From: GWE2-40-63 sp050179685
GTDB taxonomy: Bacteria > Bacteroidota > Bacteroidia > Bacteroidales > SZUA-534
Assembly (NCBI GenBank): GCA_050179685.1
Contig: JBFXEW010000006.1
Location: 124,001-188,000 of the forward strand
Reading direction: 5' to 3'
Length of the DNA stretch: 64,000 nt
Both the position numbers and the translations under genes were made by a program. The notes under the pieces were generated by a model that saw nothing but the letters and a program-made list of their open reading frames with translations, was not told the DNA's origin and made no database searches. Shown here in pieces: positions 1 through 7,620 of this stretch; positions within the stretch are counted from its first letter, which is position 1, and the number at the start of each line of letters is the position of its first letter.

Positions 1-178
1 ATACTTTAGCTCCTTCAACAACTGGTTTTCCAACCGTTACTTTACCTTCGTTGTCAACAAGCAAAACTCTATCAAAATCAACGGTTGAACCTTCTTCAGC
101 ATCCATTAAGTTTACATAAACTTTTGCTTTTTCTTCAACCTTAAGTTGTTGTCCTCCTATTTCTACTATTGCGTACAT
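1..178 (-). CDS. rplU: 50S ribosomal protein L21, partial (C-terminus outside window)
   Basis: The minus-strand frame starts at 178 with MYAIVEIGGQQLKVEE and runs open off the left edge, giving 59 residues. That opening is the conserved N-terminus of bacterial L21, a protein of the large ribosomal subunit that binds 23S rRNA. Family length is about 100 residues, so roughly the first half is present. A strong Bacteroidota-type promoter lies just upstream at 217-247. In most bacteria rpmA (L27) follows; it would lie outside the window. Confidence 0.95.
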   Translation of the reverse strand, partial: MYAIVEIGGQQLKVEEKAKVYVNLMDAEEGSTVDFDRVLLVDNEGKVTVGKPVVEGAKV

Positions 179-216
179 CGCTCCAAATATTATTGTGTTT
201 AAAAACTTTCGGACTG

Positions 217-247
217 CAAAAGTATAAAAGTTTCATTTATCTACAAA
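217..247 (-). promoter_or_regulatory. Bacteroidota-type promoter of rplU
   Basis: On the minus strand TTTG (244-247) is followed after 19 nt by TACTTTTG (217-224). This matches the known Bacteroidota sigma-ABfr consensus of a -33 TTTG and a -7 TAnnTTTG exactly, and it sits about 40 nt before the rplU start codon. It is the cleanest promoter seen in the window. Confidence 0.7.
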
Positions 248-423
248 TAATTGTCTTAAGAATTTTAGGTTTCTTTAAAAAATTGTTTTCATAATCAGTT
301 TATTAACTGGAAAAGCTGCATAAACGCTAAGTTTATATCCTAATTAGGCCTCCAAAATAATTTGGCATTCTTTTTTAAACCTATGAGATATTCATATATT
401 TGTTAACCATAATTAAACAACAA

Positions 424-1008
424 ATGGCGAAAATACGATTAAAGGTACTGGGGCTTTCGTACAGCCAAACCCAAACAGGGGCTTATGCTTTGGTATTGGC
501 TGAAGAAAAAGGGGAACGCCGGATTCCCATAATTATTGGAGGCTTCGAGGCTCAGGCCATTGCAATTGAATTGGAAGCTTTAAAACCACCCCGGCCACTT
601 ACTCACGATTTGTTTGTGAATTTTGCCCTGGCTTTTAAAATTGAGATTCTTGAGGTTACCATACACCGTCTTGAGGAAGGAATTTTTTATTCAGAGTTGC
701 TTTGCGATAATGGCGCCAGCCGAATTAAAATAGATGCGCGTACTTCGGATGCTGTAGCGCTTGCCATTCGTTTTGGATGCCCCATTTATACTACCAGCGA
801 TATATTGGATAAAGCCGGTATAATTCTACCGGTAGAGGAGCGAATCCGTACCGATAAAGGAGAAAAAGCAGGCAAAACAGAAGTGAATTATGGTAAATAT
901 GCCCAATATTCGTTGCAGGAATTAAACGAAATGTTGGAGAAAGCCGTTGCTAACGAAGATTACGAAGAAGCATCTGATATTCGTGACGAAATTAAGCGGC
1001 GAAAGTAG
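424..1008 (+). CDS. Bifunctional nuclease domain (DUF151) protein with C-terminal UVR motif
   Basis: The protein has 194 residues. The first ~130 residues are a bifunctional nuclease (BFN/DUF151) domain, with the typical opening KIRLKVLGLSYSQTQTGAYA and the stretch RIPIIIGGFEAQAIA. The last ~40 residues (QELNEMLEKAVANEDYEEAS onward) form a UVR motif, the helical hairpin that UvrB and UvrC use to interact. This domain pair is common in Bacteroidota; the DUF151 family has reported DNase/RNase activity in plants, but the bacterial role is unsettled. I chose the ATG at 424 because conservation begins at MAKIRLKV; a TTG at 400 would add eight unlikely residues. Confidence 0.88.
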   Translation: MAKIRLKVLGLSYSQTQTGAYALVLAEEKGERRIPIIIGGFEAQAIAIELEALKPPRPLTHDLFVNFALAFKIEILEVTIHRLEEGIFYSELLCDNGASRIKIDARTSDAVALAIRFGCPIYTTSDILDKAGIILPVEERIRTDKGEKAGKTEVNYGKYAQYSLQELNEMLEKAVANEDYEEASDIRDEIKRRK

Positions 1009-1190
1009 CTGGCCGCGCATTAGCAATTATTCCTTTAATATAATAAATACAGGGGACGTATTACCCGAAAAAATAGCAGATACAGAATAAAAATTCCTGT
1101 ATTTGACAGATTTTATTACCAACCTTATTTTTTTTATTAGTTTTACAGCCTTCTAATTTTTGATGTTTTACTACGATATAATAAAATGAT

Positions 1191-2447
1191 ATGGGGATAA
1201 AAACTCGATTAATCCTGATGAACTTTTTACAGTTCTTCATTTGGGGAGCATGGTTAATAACCATTGGTAATTACTGGTTTGAAACCAAGCATTGGACTTC
1301 TACTGATTTTGGAATTATTTTCTCAACCATGGGAATTGCCTCCTTGTTTATGCCCGCTTTGGCAGGTATGATTGCCGATAAATGGATAAACGCCGAAAAA
1401 CTTTATGCCATTTTGCACATACTCGGGAGTATTTGTATGTTTCTGATTCCGCAAATTAACGATTCTACGGTATTCTTTTGGGGAATATTAGCCGCCATGG
1501 TTTTTTACATGCCCACCATAGCCTTAACCAATTCGGTTGCTTACACCGCGCTAAAAAATTACAACTATGATGTGGTTAAAGCTTTTCCGCCCATCAGGGT
1601 TTTTGGTACCATCGGTTTTATTGCTGCCATGTGGGTGGTAAACCTAACCGGAAATAAGAGCTCCGAAAACATGTTTTATATCTCGGCTATTACCTCACTA
1701 ATACTAGGATTGTATGCGTTTACGCTGCCCAAGTGTCCTCCGTTAGCTCAGGATTCCGGTAAAAAAGATCTGGTTGAAGTATTGGGATTAAATGCCTTTA
1801 CTCTTTTTAAGGAGAAGAAAATGGCCCTATTTTTCATTTTTTCGATGTTTTTGGGAGCCGCACTTCAACTTACCAATGCATACGGCGATGTGTTTCTGAG
1901 TGATTTTGCCAAAATACCTCAGTATATGGATTCTTTTGTGGTAAAATATTCTACCATAATTATGTCCATCTCGCAGATGTCGGAAACCTTGTTTATTTTG
2001 GCCATACCATTTTTCCTAAAGCGCTATGGAATTAAAAACGTGATGCTTATCAGTATGGTAGCCTGGGTGTTGCGCTTCGGATTCTTTGGTTTGGGTAATC
2101 CCGGCGATGGACTTTGGATGATTATTCTCTCTTGTGTAGTTTACGGAATGGCTTTCGACTTTTTCAATATTTCAGGTTCGTTATTTGTTGAAACGTCAAC
2201 CAACCCGAAAATGCGCTCAAGTGCTCAGGGTTTGTTTATGATGATGACCAACGGTTTTGGAGCCATATTTGGTTCATGGACCAGCGGTTTAATTATCGAC
2301 ATGTTTTTTATTGCGCCTAATGGACAAAAAGAATGGACTGGAATATGGCTGTCGTTTGCAGCCTACGCAACAATTGTTGCTATACTATTTGCCATCTTCT
2401 TTAAACACAAGCACGACCCTAAAGTGGTAGAAAATTTACAACATTAG
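1191..2447 (+). CDS. Nucleoside:H+ symporter, NupG/XapB-type MFS transporter
   Basis: This 418-residue inner-membrane protein has about twelve hydrophobic segments. The start, LILMNFLQFFIWGAWLITIG, and the following YWFETKHW and GMIADKWINAEKL segments are characteristic of the nucleoside:H+ symporter branch of the major facilitator superfamily. It is expected to import nucleosides using the proton gradient. Length equals the family norm (about 418 in E. coli NupG). It is monocistronic: its own terminator follows at 2474 and the next gene is a sensor kinase. Exact substrate cannot be read from sequence. Confidence 0.88.
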   Translation: MGIKTRLILMNFLQFFIWGAWLITIGNYWFETKHWTSTDFGIIFSTMGIASLFMPALAGMIADKWINAEKLYAILHILGSICMFLIPQINDSTVFFWGILAAMVFYMPTIALTNSVAYTALKNYNYDVVKAFPPIRVFGTIGFIAAMWVVNLTGNKSSENMFYISAITSLILGLYAFTLPKCPPLAQDSGKKDLVEVLGLNAFTLFKEKKMALFFIFSMFLGAALQLTNAYGDVFLSDFAKIPQYMDSFVVKYSTIIMSISQMSETLFILAIPFFLKRYGIKNVMLISMVAWVLRFGFFGLGNPGDGLWMIILSCVVYGMAFDFFNISGSLFVETSTNPKMRSSAQGLFMMMTNGFGAIFGSWTSGLIIDMFFIAPNGQKEWTGIWLSFAAYATIVAILFAIFFKHKHDPKVVENLQH

Positions 2448-2473
2448 CAAAGAATACTATATAACATAAAAAC

Positions 2474-2506
2474 AAAACCCGGGGAGCAATCTTCGGGTTT
2501 TTTTTG
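2474..2506 (+). terminator. Rho-independent terminator after the nucleoside transporter
   Basis: An 8-bp perfect stem AAAACCCG/CGGGTTTT (2474-2481 with 2494-2501) encloses a 12-nt loop and leads into a run of T. It separates the transporter from the kinase gene at 2552. Confidence 0.8.
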
Positions 2507-2551
2507 TTACTTTAAAGGGTTCAAAATTAGTTAACTCTTTAAGCATTTTTT

Positions 2552-4435
2552 ATGAAGAAGCGGTTAAACTTTTATGTGTTAGCAGTGGTTTTTATTAGCA
2601 TTACCGCTACATCAGCATTATTGTTTTTCCACTCAAAAAAACTATTTAGCGAGTTAATGCACGAAGAAAAAATGCAATTAACTGAACGAATTAAAGCCGA
2701 TTTGAATTATTCACAGGCAATAATGGAATTGGTAGAACACCAGATAGCCAATAACTTTCAGGAGGCAACTATAGAAAGAGCCAAACAACTGGCCAAAGCG
2801 TATCCGAACCCGGTTGAGGTTCCCTTTGATACTTTGCAGCTAATAGCTGATGAGATTGGGGTTGAACACTTTTTTTTAATCGATAAAAAGGGTGTTATTA
2901 AAAACAGTACCCTGCTCGATGAAATTGGGTATGATTTGAATAACGAGGGCGAAGCATTTATGAGGTACTTTAACGATATGTTTCGCACAAACCAATACCG
3001 AATGCAGGGATGGGGTATAAGTTCTGTTGATAAAAGCATTAATGCTTATTCGTATTATGTTGCACCCGGCGCCAATTATGCCGTGGAAACTTCTGTAAAT
3101 TTGCAGGATTTTTTGAACCGATACAATTCTACCGTTTTATCGCTGGAAGGATTCAACCTGATTTCCACTTATTTTGTGAATGACTATCGCTTTATAAAAA
3201 GCGTCGATATTTATAACGTAAATGATGCTGAATGGTATTCCTTAGTGAATTTAAGCAAAGAGCTTTTTTTGGACGAGGAAGGATGGCATCAATTAAGAAC
3301 CAAAGGAGAATATACGGTAGCTTCTGATTTTGGTGAAAAGTATTACGCGCTTATTAAAACCCAAACAACACAAAAAGGCTTTCCACCCATTTTGGTGCTT
3401 GAGGCCGGATTTGACTACACCAAATACTACGAATTGGTTCGTTATAACCTGATATTTAACAGCATTGTTTTACTTATAATTTTAATAGTTGTGCTGCTTG
3501 CTTCGCCACAGATAATTGACCGATTGCTGATAAAAAAAATAAACATCATTAACTACAATTTGAATTCGCTCCGCCTGGCCCGCTACGATGAAATGAAAAC
3601 CTTTAAAGGTAACGATGAACTGTCGGCAATAGCCGACAACATAATGCATGTAAAAAACTCAGTGCTTGAGCGCGAAAAGCAGCTGCAGGCTTCAAAAGTT
3701 TTAGCTGAGGCCGCCGATAAATTGAAATCAGCTTTTTTGGCTAACATGTCGCACGAAATTCGCACGCCTTTGAATGCTGTTGTGGGCTTTGCTCAATTGT
3801 TGCGCGATACCTATCCTTCACCCGATGATGTGGAACGCTATGTAAATTTAATAAGTGTTAACAGCAACCGCCTGCTACAGTTAATCTCCGATATTATCGA
3901 CCTGAGTCAGATAGAATCAGGACAGTTAAAGGTTCTTCCCCGTCCGGTGTGTTTAAACGATTTGTATAATGAATTGTTTGCATCAGCCAACTCCATAATT
4001 GTGGCTTACAATCAGGTTTCGAATACAAAAGATATTAAAGTATTGATTGAGAAAGAAGATTTTCCGGTTGGAGAATGTATTATAACCGATCCGTACCGCT
4101 TAAAGCAAATACTGGAGCAATTGGTCGATAACGCCATTAAGTTTACCTGTAAAGGTTTTGTAAAACTGGGTTATCAGTTGCAGGGCGACAGGGTGTGTTT
4201 TTATGTTTCAGATAGCGGAGCAGGAATCTCACCCGAAAACCAAAGCAGAATATTCGGTCGTTTTGTTCAGGCCGAGGAATACCTGACCCGGGAGCATGGT
4301 GGAACGGGATTAGGTTTGGCTATTTGCCGCGAATTACTTCATATTCTTGGAGGAACTATTGAAGTAGAAAGCGTGCTGAACCAGGGAAGCACTTTTAAGG
4401 TATATTTACCCTATACACCCACGGGTAAAAAATAA
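2552..4435 (+). CDS. Membrane sensor histidine kinase
   Basis: This 627-residue protein has a first membrane segment at ~7-26, an extracytoplasmic sensor region of ~270 residues with no recognised fold, and a second membrane segment at ~297-317. The cytoplasmic part has a HisKA dimerisation/phosphoacceptor domain (NMSHEIRTPLNAVVGFAQLL, His near residue 400) and an HATPase domain with N box (DPYRLKQILEQLVDNAIKFT), G1 (DSGAGIS) and G2 (GGTGLGLAI). All catalytic motifs are intact. There is no receiver domain and no response regulator next to it, so it is an orphan kinase whose partner lies elsewhere. A terminator follows directly. Confidence 0.9.
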   Translation: MKKRLNFYVLAVVFISITATSALLFFHSKKLFSELMHEEKMQLTERIKADLNYSQAIMELVEHQIANNFQEATIERAKQLAKAYPNPVEVPFDTLQLIADEIGVEHFFLIDKKGVIKNSTLLDEIGYDLNNEGEAFMRYFNDMFRTNQYRMQGWGISSVDKSINAYSYYVAPGANYAVETSVNLQDFLNRYNSTVLSLEGFNLISTYFVNDYRFIKSVDIYNVNDAEWYSLVNLSKELFLDEEGWHQLRTKGEYTVASDFGEKYYALIKTQTTQKGFPPILVLEAGFDYTKYYELVRYNLIFNSIVLLIILIVVLLASPQIIDRLLIKKINIINYNLNSLRLARYDEMKTFKGNDELSAIADNIMHVKNSVLEREKQLQASKVLAEAADKLKSAFLANMSHEIRTPLNAVVGFAQLLRDTYPSPDDVERYVNLISVNSNRLLQLISDIIDLSQIESGQLKVLPRPVCLNDLYNELFASANSIIVAYNQVSNTKDIKVLIEKEDFPVGECIITDPYRLKQILEQLVDNAIKFTCKGFVKLGYQLQGDRVCFYVSDSGAGISPENQSRIFGRFVQAEEYLTREHGGTGLGLAICRELLHILGGTIEVESVLNQGSTFKVYLPYTPTGKK

Positions 4436-4459
4436 AAGCCGGAACTAAGCCGGCTTTTT
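4434..4459. terminator. Bidirectional terminator between kinase and M23 peptidase genes
   Basis: AAAAGCCGG (4434-4442) pairs with CCGGCTTTT (4450-4458) around a 7-nt loop. A-run on one side and T-run on the other suit termination of both convergent genes; it begins within the kinase stop codon. Confidence 0.8.
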
Positions 4460-4463
4460 CAAA

Positions 4464-5753
4464 CTATTTCGATTTTATATTATCAGCGATTCGCTCAAGT
4501 TGATCGTTGTAATCGCGGCGGTTCTGATCGAGCAATTCCAAAAATTCAAGCTTAAGTTTTTCAAACTCTTCGCGGTTTATTTTTTTAATGGGTTCAACCG
4601 AAGGGGCATCAATTTTTAGCGGATCGACAGCTTCTCCATTTTTAAAGAAGCGGAAATCGAGATGGGGGCCGGTAGCATATCCGGTTCGCCCAACATAGCC
4701 AATTAATTGCCCCTGTGCCACATGATCGCCGTTCTTAATCCCTTTGGCAAAATATTTTAAATGGGCGTATTGCGTGGTGTAAACACTGTTGTGTTTAATC
4801 TTAATATAATTCCCGGCACCGTTTTTTTGATAGCCTTTTTTTACAACAACTCCATCGCCTACACTATAAACCGGTGTGCCCTCAGGTGCGGCATAATCGA
4901 TACCACTGTGCGGACGATAAATTTTTAAAACCGGATGATAGCGGTTTTTTGAAAAGCGCGAGCTGATGCGGTTAAACTTTAGCGGCGCTTTAAGAAAAGC
5001 TTTGCGAAGACTGTTTCCTTCCTCGTCGAAATAACTGCCCTTATCGTCCTGAACAAAATAAATGGCGTAAAAATCTTTGTTTTGATGGTTGAACAAGGCC
5101 GCATGTATTTTTTCAATTCCTACCGACAGGGAGTCGAGAAAGCGTTCTTCGTAAATTACAAAGAATTGATCGCCTTGTTTTAACCCAAAAAAGTCGATAC
5201 TCCAGGCATAAATCTCCGATAGTTCGATTGACATCAAAGGATTGATGTTGTTATCGACCATGGCATCCCATAAATTGGTATTGATGGTTCCCTGCGCCAG
5301 CTTTTTTTCAATAACTGTCGGTTTTTCACCCAGCCAAATATCAACCGAATCGGTAAGTTGAATAACAACATAATCGGTTAGGGTGTGTTCGTAAATAAAA
5401 TATTTGGGAACCGCCAGGCTGTCTTTGCTCAGGAAAAACTTATAAGGATTGCCTGAACGCATTTGTCTGACATTGAAAACATCGTTACTTTTTGCAATTT
5501 GGTCGATGGTTTTTGCCGATATGCCCATGGGCAAAAGCAAGTGCGAAAGGTTTTGATTACGCTTAATGGTTCCTTCAACAATTTGGAACGAATCAACAGG
5601 TAATCCATATTTGAGTTCAACGGGAGGCATTTCATAAACTTCGTGAATGGCCTCTTCGTTGCTTGTTGGGATTTTTGTAGTTGGCTGACATTTTATCAGC
5701 AATAATAAAGTTGAAATTGTAAGAATAATACTAATAAGTAAATCTTTTCTCAT
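4464..5753 (-). CDS. M23 family metallopeptidase (murein endopeptidase)
   Basis: This 429-residue envelope protein starts with a hydrophobic segment ending in LLLLIKCQP; the cysteine suggests a lipoprotein but Lys at -1 does not fit the lipobox, so a membrane anchor is equally possible. A ~260-residue N-terminal part precedes a LytM/M23 domain with RPHSGIDYAAPEGTPVY (His/Asp zinc ligands near 283-287), YAHL, and GRTGYATGPHLDFRF near 364. M23 enzymes cleave peptide cross-links in peptidoglycan. The usual final HxH motif is HxD here. The gene lies 51 nt downstream of the YitT gene on the same strand and may be cotranscribed. A C-terminal charged tail follows the domain. Confidence 0.88.
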   Translation of the reverse strand: MRKDLLISIILTISTLLLLIKCQPTTKIPTSNEEAIHEVYEMPPVELKYGLPVDSFQIVEGTIKRNQNLSHLLLPMGISAKTIDQIAKSNDVFNVRQMRSGNPYKFFLSKDSLAVPKYFIYEHTLTDYVVIQLTDSVDIWLGEKPTVIEKKLAQGTINTNLWDAMVDNNINPLMSIELSEIYAWSIDFFGLKQGDQFFVIYEERFLDSLSVGIEKIHAALFNHQNKDFYAIYFVQDDKGSYFDEEGNSLRKAFLKAPLKFNRISSRFSKNRYHPVLKIYRPHSGIDYAAPEGTPVYSVGDGVVVKKGYQKNGAGNYIKIKHNSVYTTQYAHLKYFAKGIKNGDHVAQGQLIGYVGRTGYATGPHLDFRFFKNGEAVDPLKIDAPSVEPIKKINREEFEKLKLEFLELLDQNRRDYNDQLERIADNIKSK

Positions 5754-5804
5754 ACATTTTGTTTTGGTGAAACAATAGGTATTGGGGAATATATAGTTTT
5801 GGGT

Positions 5805-6701
5805 TTAACCTCTGATTTCGTCGAATCCTTTGCCGTAAACGCCCATCACCTGACCTTGTGAAATAAATGCATCGGGATCGACTTCTTTAACAATACGGTG
5901 AACCATGGGAGCTTCGTTTTTACGAACTACGGTAATTAAGATTTTGGTTGGTGTTTTTGTAAAATAACCTTCGCCATTAATTACGGTAACTCCCCGGCTA
6001 ATTTCGTTTACAATTTTTTCAGCAATACTATTTGAGCTTTTACTGAAAATGGTAATTTGAATGCTTTGCTTGCTACCATTTAATACCAGATCGATAGTAT
6101 AGGCAACCACACCCATCATTACAAAGCCGTAAACCAGCTTTTCCATACTTTGAAACAGTATATACGATGAACCAATAATGAATACATCGCAGTATAAAAT
6201 TACTTTTCCAGGACTTATGTTTCGGTACTTGTTAACAATCATGGCAATAACGTCGGTGCCACCCGTGCTGCCTCCCTGCGAAAACACAATTCCCACGCCG
6301 GCTCCGGCTAACAAACTTCCCAAAATAGTTGCCATAAAGGCATCCTTAATAATGGGTTCGGTAATTATTTTTTGCAGAACGGTAAGGAAAACAGCCAGAA
6401 CAATTACACTATAAATGGTTTTTATTCCAAAATTGGCGCCCAGCATTTTTATGGCAACCCCAATGAGTACCACATTTATTAAAAGATAAGGATAACCCGC
6501 CGGAATGCCCGTGGCATAAAAGATAAGTGCAGCGACACCGCTGATTCCTCCACCCACAATTTCGCCGGGCATCAGAAATGCAGTCCACCCCAGAGAATTT
6601 ATAAATAAGCCAAAAGTTACTATGGCTAATCCTCTAATTTGACTTCCTATGTTACTTTTCTTTTTCAAAATCGCTGCAAGTTTAGGGATTAATTCAGACA
6701 T
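5805..6701 (-). CDS. YitT family membrane protein (DUF161 + DUF2179)
   Basis: The 298-residue protein has five to six membrane segments in its first ~210 residues, including LGWTAFLMPGEIVGGGISGV and GVGIVFSQGGSTGGTDVIAM, which are signatures of the YitT family. The C-terminal ~80 residues form the soluble DUF2179 domain ending in FISQGQVMGVYGKGF. The family is conserved in many bacteria; its transport or regulatory role is not established. An AAAGGAG sequence at about 6715-6721 lies ahead of the ATG. It is probably first gene of a pair with the M23 peptidase. Confidence 0.9.
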   Translation of the reverse strand: MSELIPKLAAILKKKSNIGSQIRGLAIVTFGLFINSLGWTAFLMPGEIVGGGISGVAALIFYATGIPAGYPYLLINVVLIGVAIKMLGANFGIKTIYSVIVLAVFLTVLQKIITEPIIKDAFMATILGSLLAGAGVGIVFSQGGSTGGTDVIAMIVNKYRNISPGKVILYCDVFIIGSSYILFQSMEKLVYGFVMMGVVAYTIDLVLNGSKQSIQITIFSKSSNSIAEKIVNEISRGVTVINGEGYFTKTPTKILITVVRKNEAPMVHRIVKEVDPDAFISQGQVMGVYGKGFDEIRG

Positions 6702-6926
6702 AAAAAAATTTCTGCTCCTTTAGGGATGCAAACAAACGATTGCGTGATGGGCTGTAAATCAAGATTTAACACGTTTGCGGGCACTTATTAACAAAAGTGT
6801 GAAATTGTTAACCACAAAAATGGAAAATGGGCCGGATCTATTGCAGGCAGTAGCTGGAAACAGTTGCAGGATGGGCTATGTTGGGTGTAACCGGGGTATT
6901 ATTAAGGTAAGAGGCTTGTTTTTAAT

Positions 6927-7215
6927 GGTAGCATGGGTGTTATTGATGGAAAATTGGGCAAATTGAATGGTTTGATGGGCCTATTCGATGGGAAAATGGG
7001 CAAATCCATGCGTAGATTTGATTTTTTGAGTGGGAAAATGGATGTTTTGAGTGGGAGGATCGGCAAAATGGCGGGAGAATTGGCAAAACGACCGGGAGGA
7101 TCGGCAAAATGACCGGGAGAATTGATTAAAACACTGGGAGAATTGATGTTTTTAGTGAGCGGATGGGCGTTTTGTTCGGGAGAATGGACTTAATTACGGT
7201 AGGATGGATTGTTTT
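6927..7215 (+). repeat. Degenerate 21-bp tandem repeat array
   Basis: G-rich anchors recur at 6927, 6948, 6969, 6990, 7032, 7053, 7073, 7094, 7115, 7136, ~7157, 7178 and ~7198, i.e. every 20-21 nt, with one weak position near 7011. The best-conserved copies (7053-7135) read GGGAGGATCGGCAAAATGRC or GGGAGAATTGGCAAAACGAC. Outer copies drift towards GGGAAAATGGGC. About fourteen units are present. Unlike a CRISPR there are no distinct spacers. Function unknown; 21 bp equals two helical turns, so the G-tracts would lie on one DNA face. Confidence 0.75.
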
Positions 7216-7247
7216 TAGGAAAAAGGTCTAAATTAGTTTGATTTGCA

Positions 7248-7279
7248 TTGAGGGTGTGAAATGTGAGTCACACCCTCAA
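7248..7279. repeat. Perfect 12-bp inverted repeat (hairpin)
   Basis: TTGAGGGTGTGA (7248-7259) and TCACACCCTCAA (7268-7279) are exact reverse complements with an 8-nt loop. Neither side has a long T-run, so a simple terminator is unlikely; a protein-binding site or RNA stem is possible. A partial third copy, TTGAGGGCGTTC, follows near 7288. Confidence 0.6.
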
Positions 7280-7360
7280 AGGTTTTATTGAGGGCGTTCT
7301 AAGCAAACCAGTGTGTATTCCGGTCAATAATTGACGGATAAGCCTATTTGGGAAAATCAA

Positions 7361-7599
7361 AAAAAGAAGAGGTTGTCCCAAAAGTAATGTTCATTTACCA
7401 AAAACTTACAAAATGGAAGTAAACATCAAAAAAGGAACGCTCCTGCCTGGCCGGCAGACAGGGATAACGCTGAAAAAACTGATTTATGCTGATTAGATCT
7501 GTGAAAATCAGTCAAAATCCGCGTCATCAGCGTTCTATCCCTTTTTAATTTGAAAGCGTTGGTTTAAATCTTTTGCTTTTTAGACACCCTCTTCTTTTT
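7361..7599. repeat. Short intergenic element with ~23-bp imperfect terminal inverted repeats
   Basis: The left end (7361-7383) and the reverse complement of the right end (7577-7599) agree at 20 of 23 positions, beginning AAAAAGAAGAGG. A nested inverted pair lies inside: AGGGATAACGCTGA near 7460 and TCAGCGTTCTATCCCT near 7540. There is no open reading frame. The left end shares the 12-mer AAGAGGTTGTCC with the element at 41632-41770. A MITE-like or REP-like dispersed repeat is the best description; both flank minus- or plus-strand gene ends. Confidence 0.6.
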
Positions 7600-7620
7600 A
7601 ACCATTTCAGAACAGAGCGT

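Larger units (their letters stand above)
6702..7620. other. 919-bp intergenic region, noncoding and repeat-rich
   Basis: No convincing gene lies between the YitT start and the leuS stop. The region holds a degenerate 21-bp-period G-rich array (about 6927-7215), a 12-bp perfect hairpin (7248-7279) and a ~240-bp element with inverted ends (7361-7599), each listed separately. A 63-codon open frame at 6775-6966 falls partly inside the array and looks fortuitous. Confidence 0.75.

Noticed and set aside
1061..1264. 67-codon minus-strand ORF over the start of the nucleoside transporter
   Set aside because: It overlaps the transporter's coding start and has no protein features beyond chance.
6775..6966. 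63-codon plus-strand ORF
   Set aside because: It runs into the 21-bp repeat array and its composition follows the repeat; no family resemblance.
6927..7215. CRISPR array
   Set aside because: Units are contiguous 21-mers without unique spacers and no cas genes are near.
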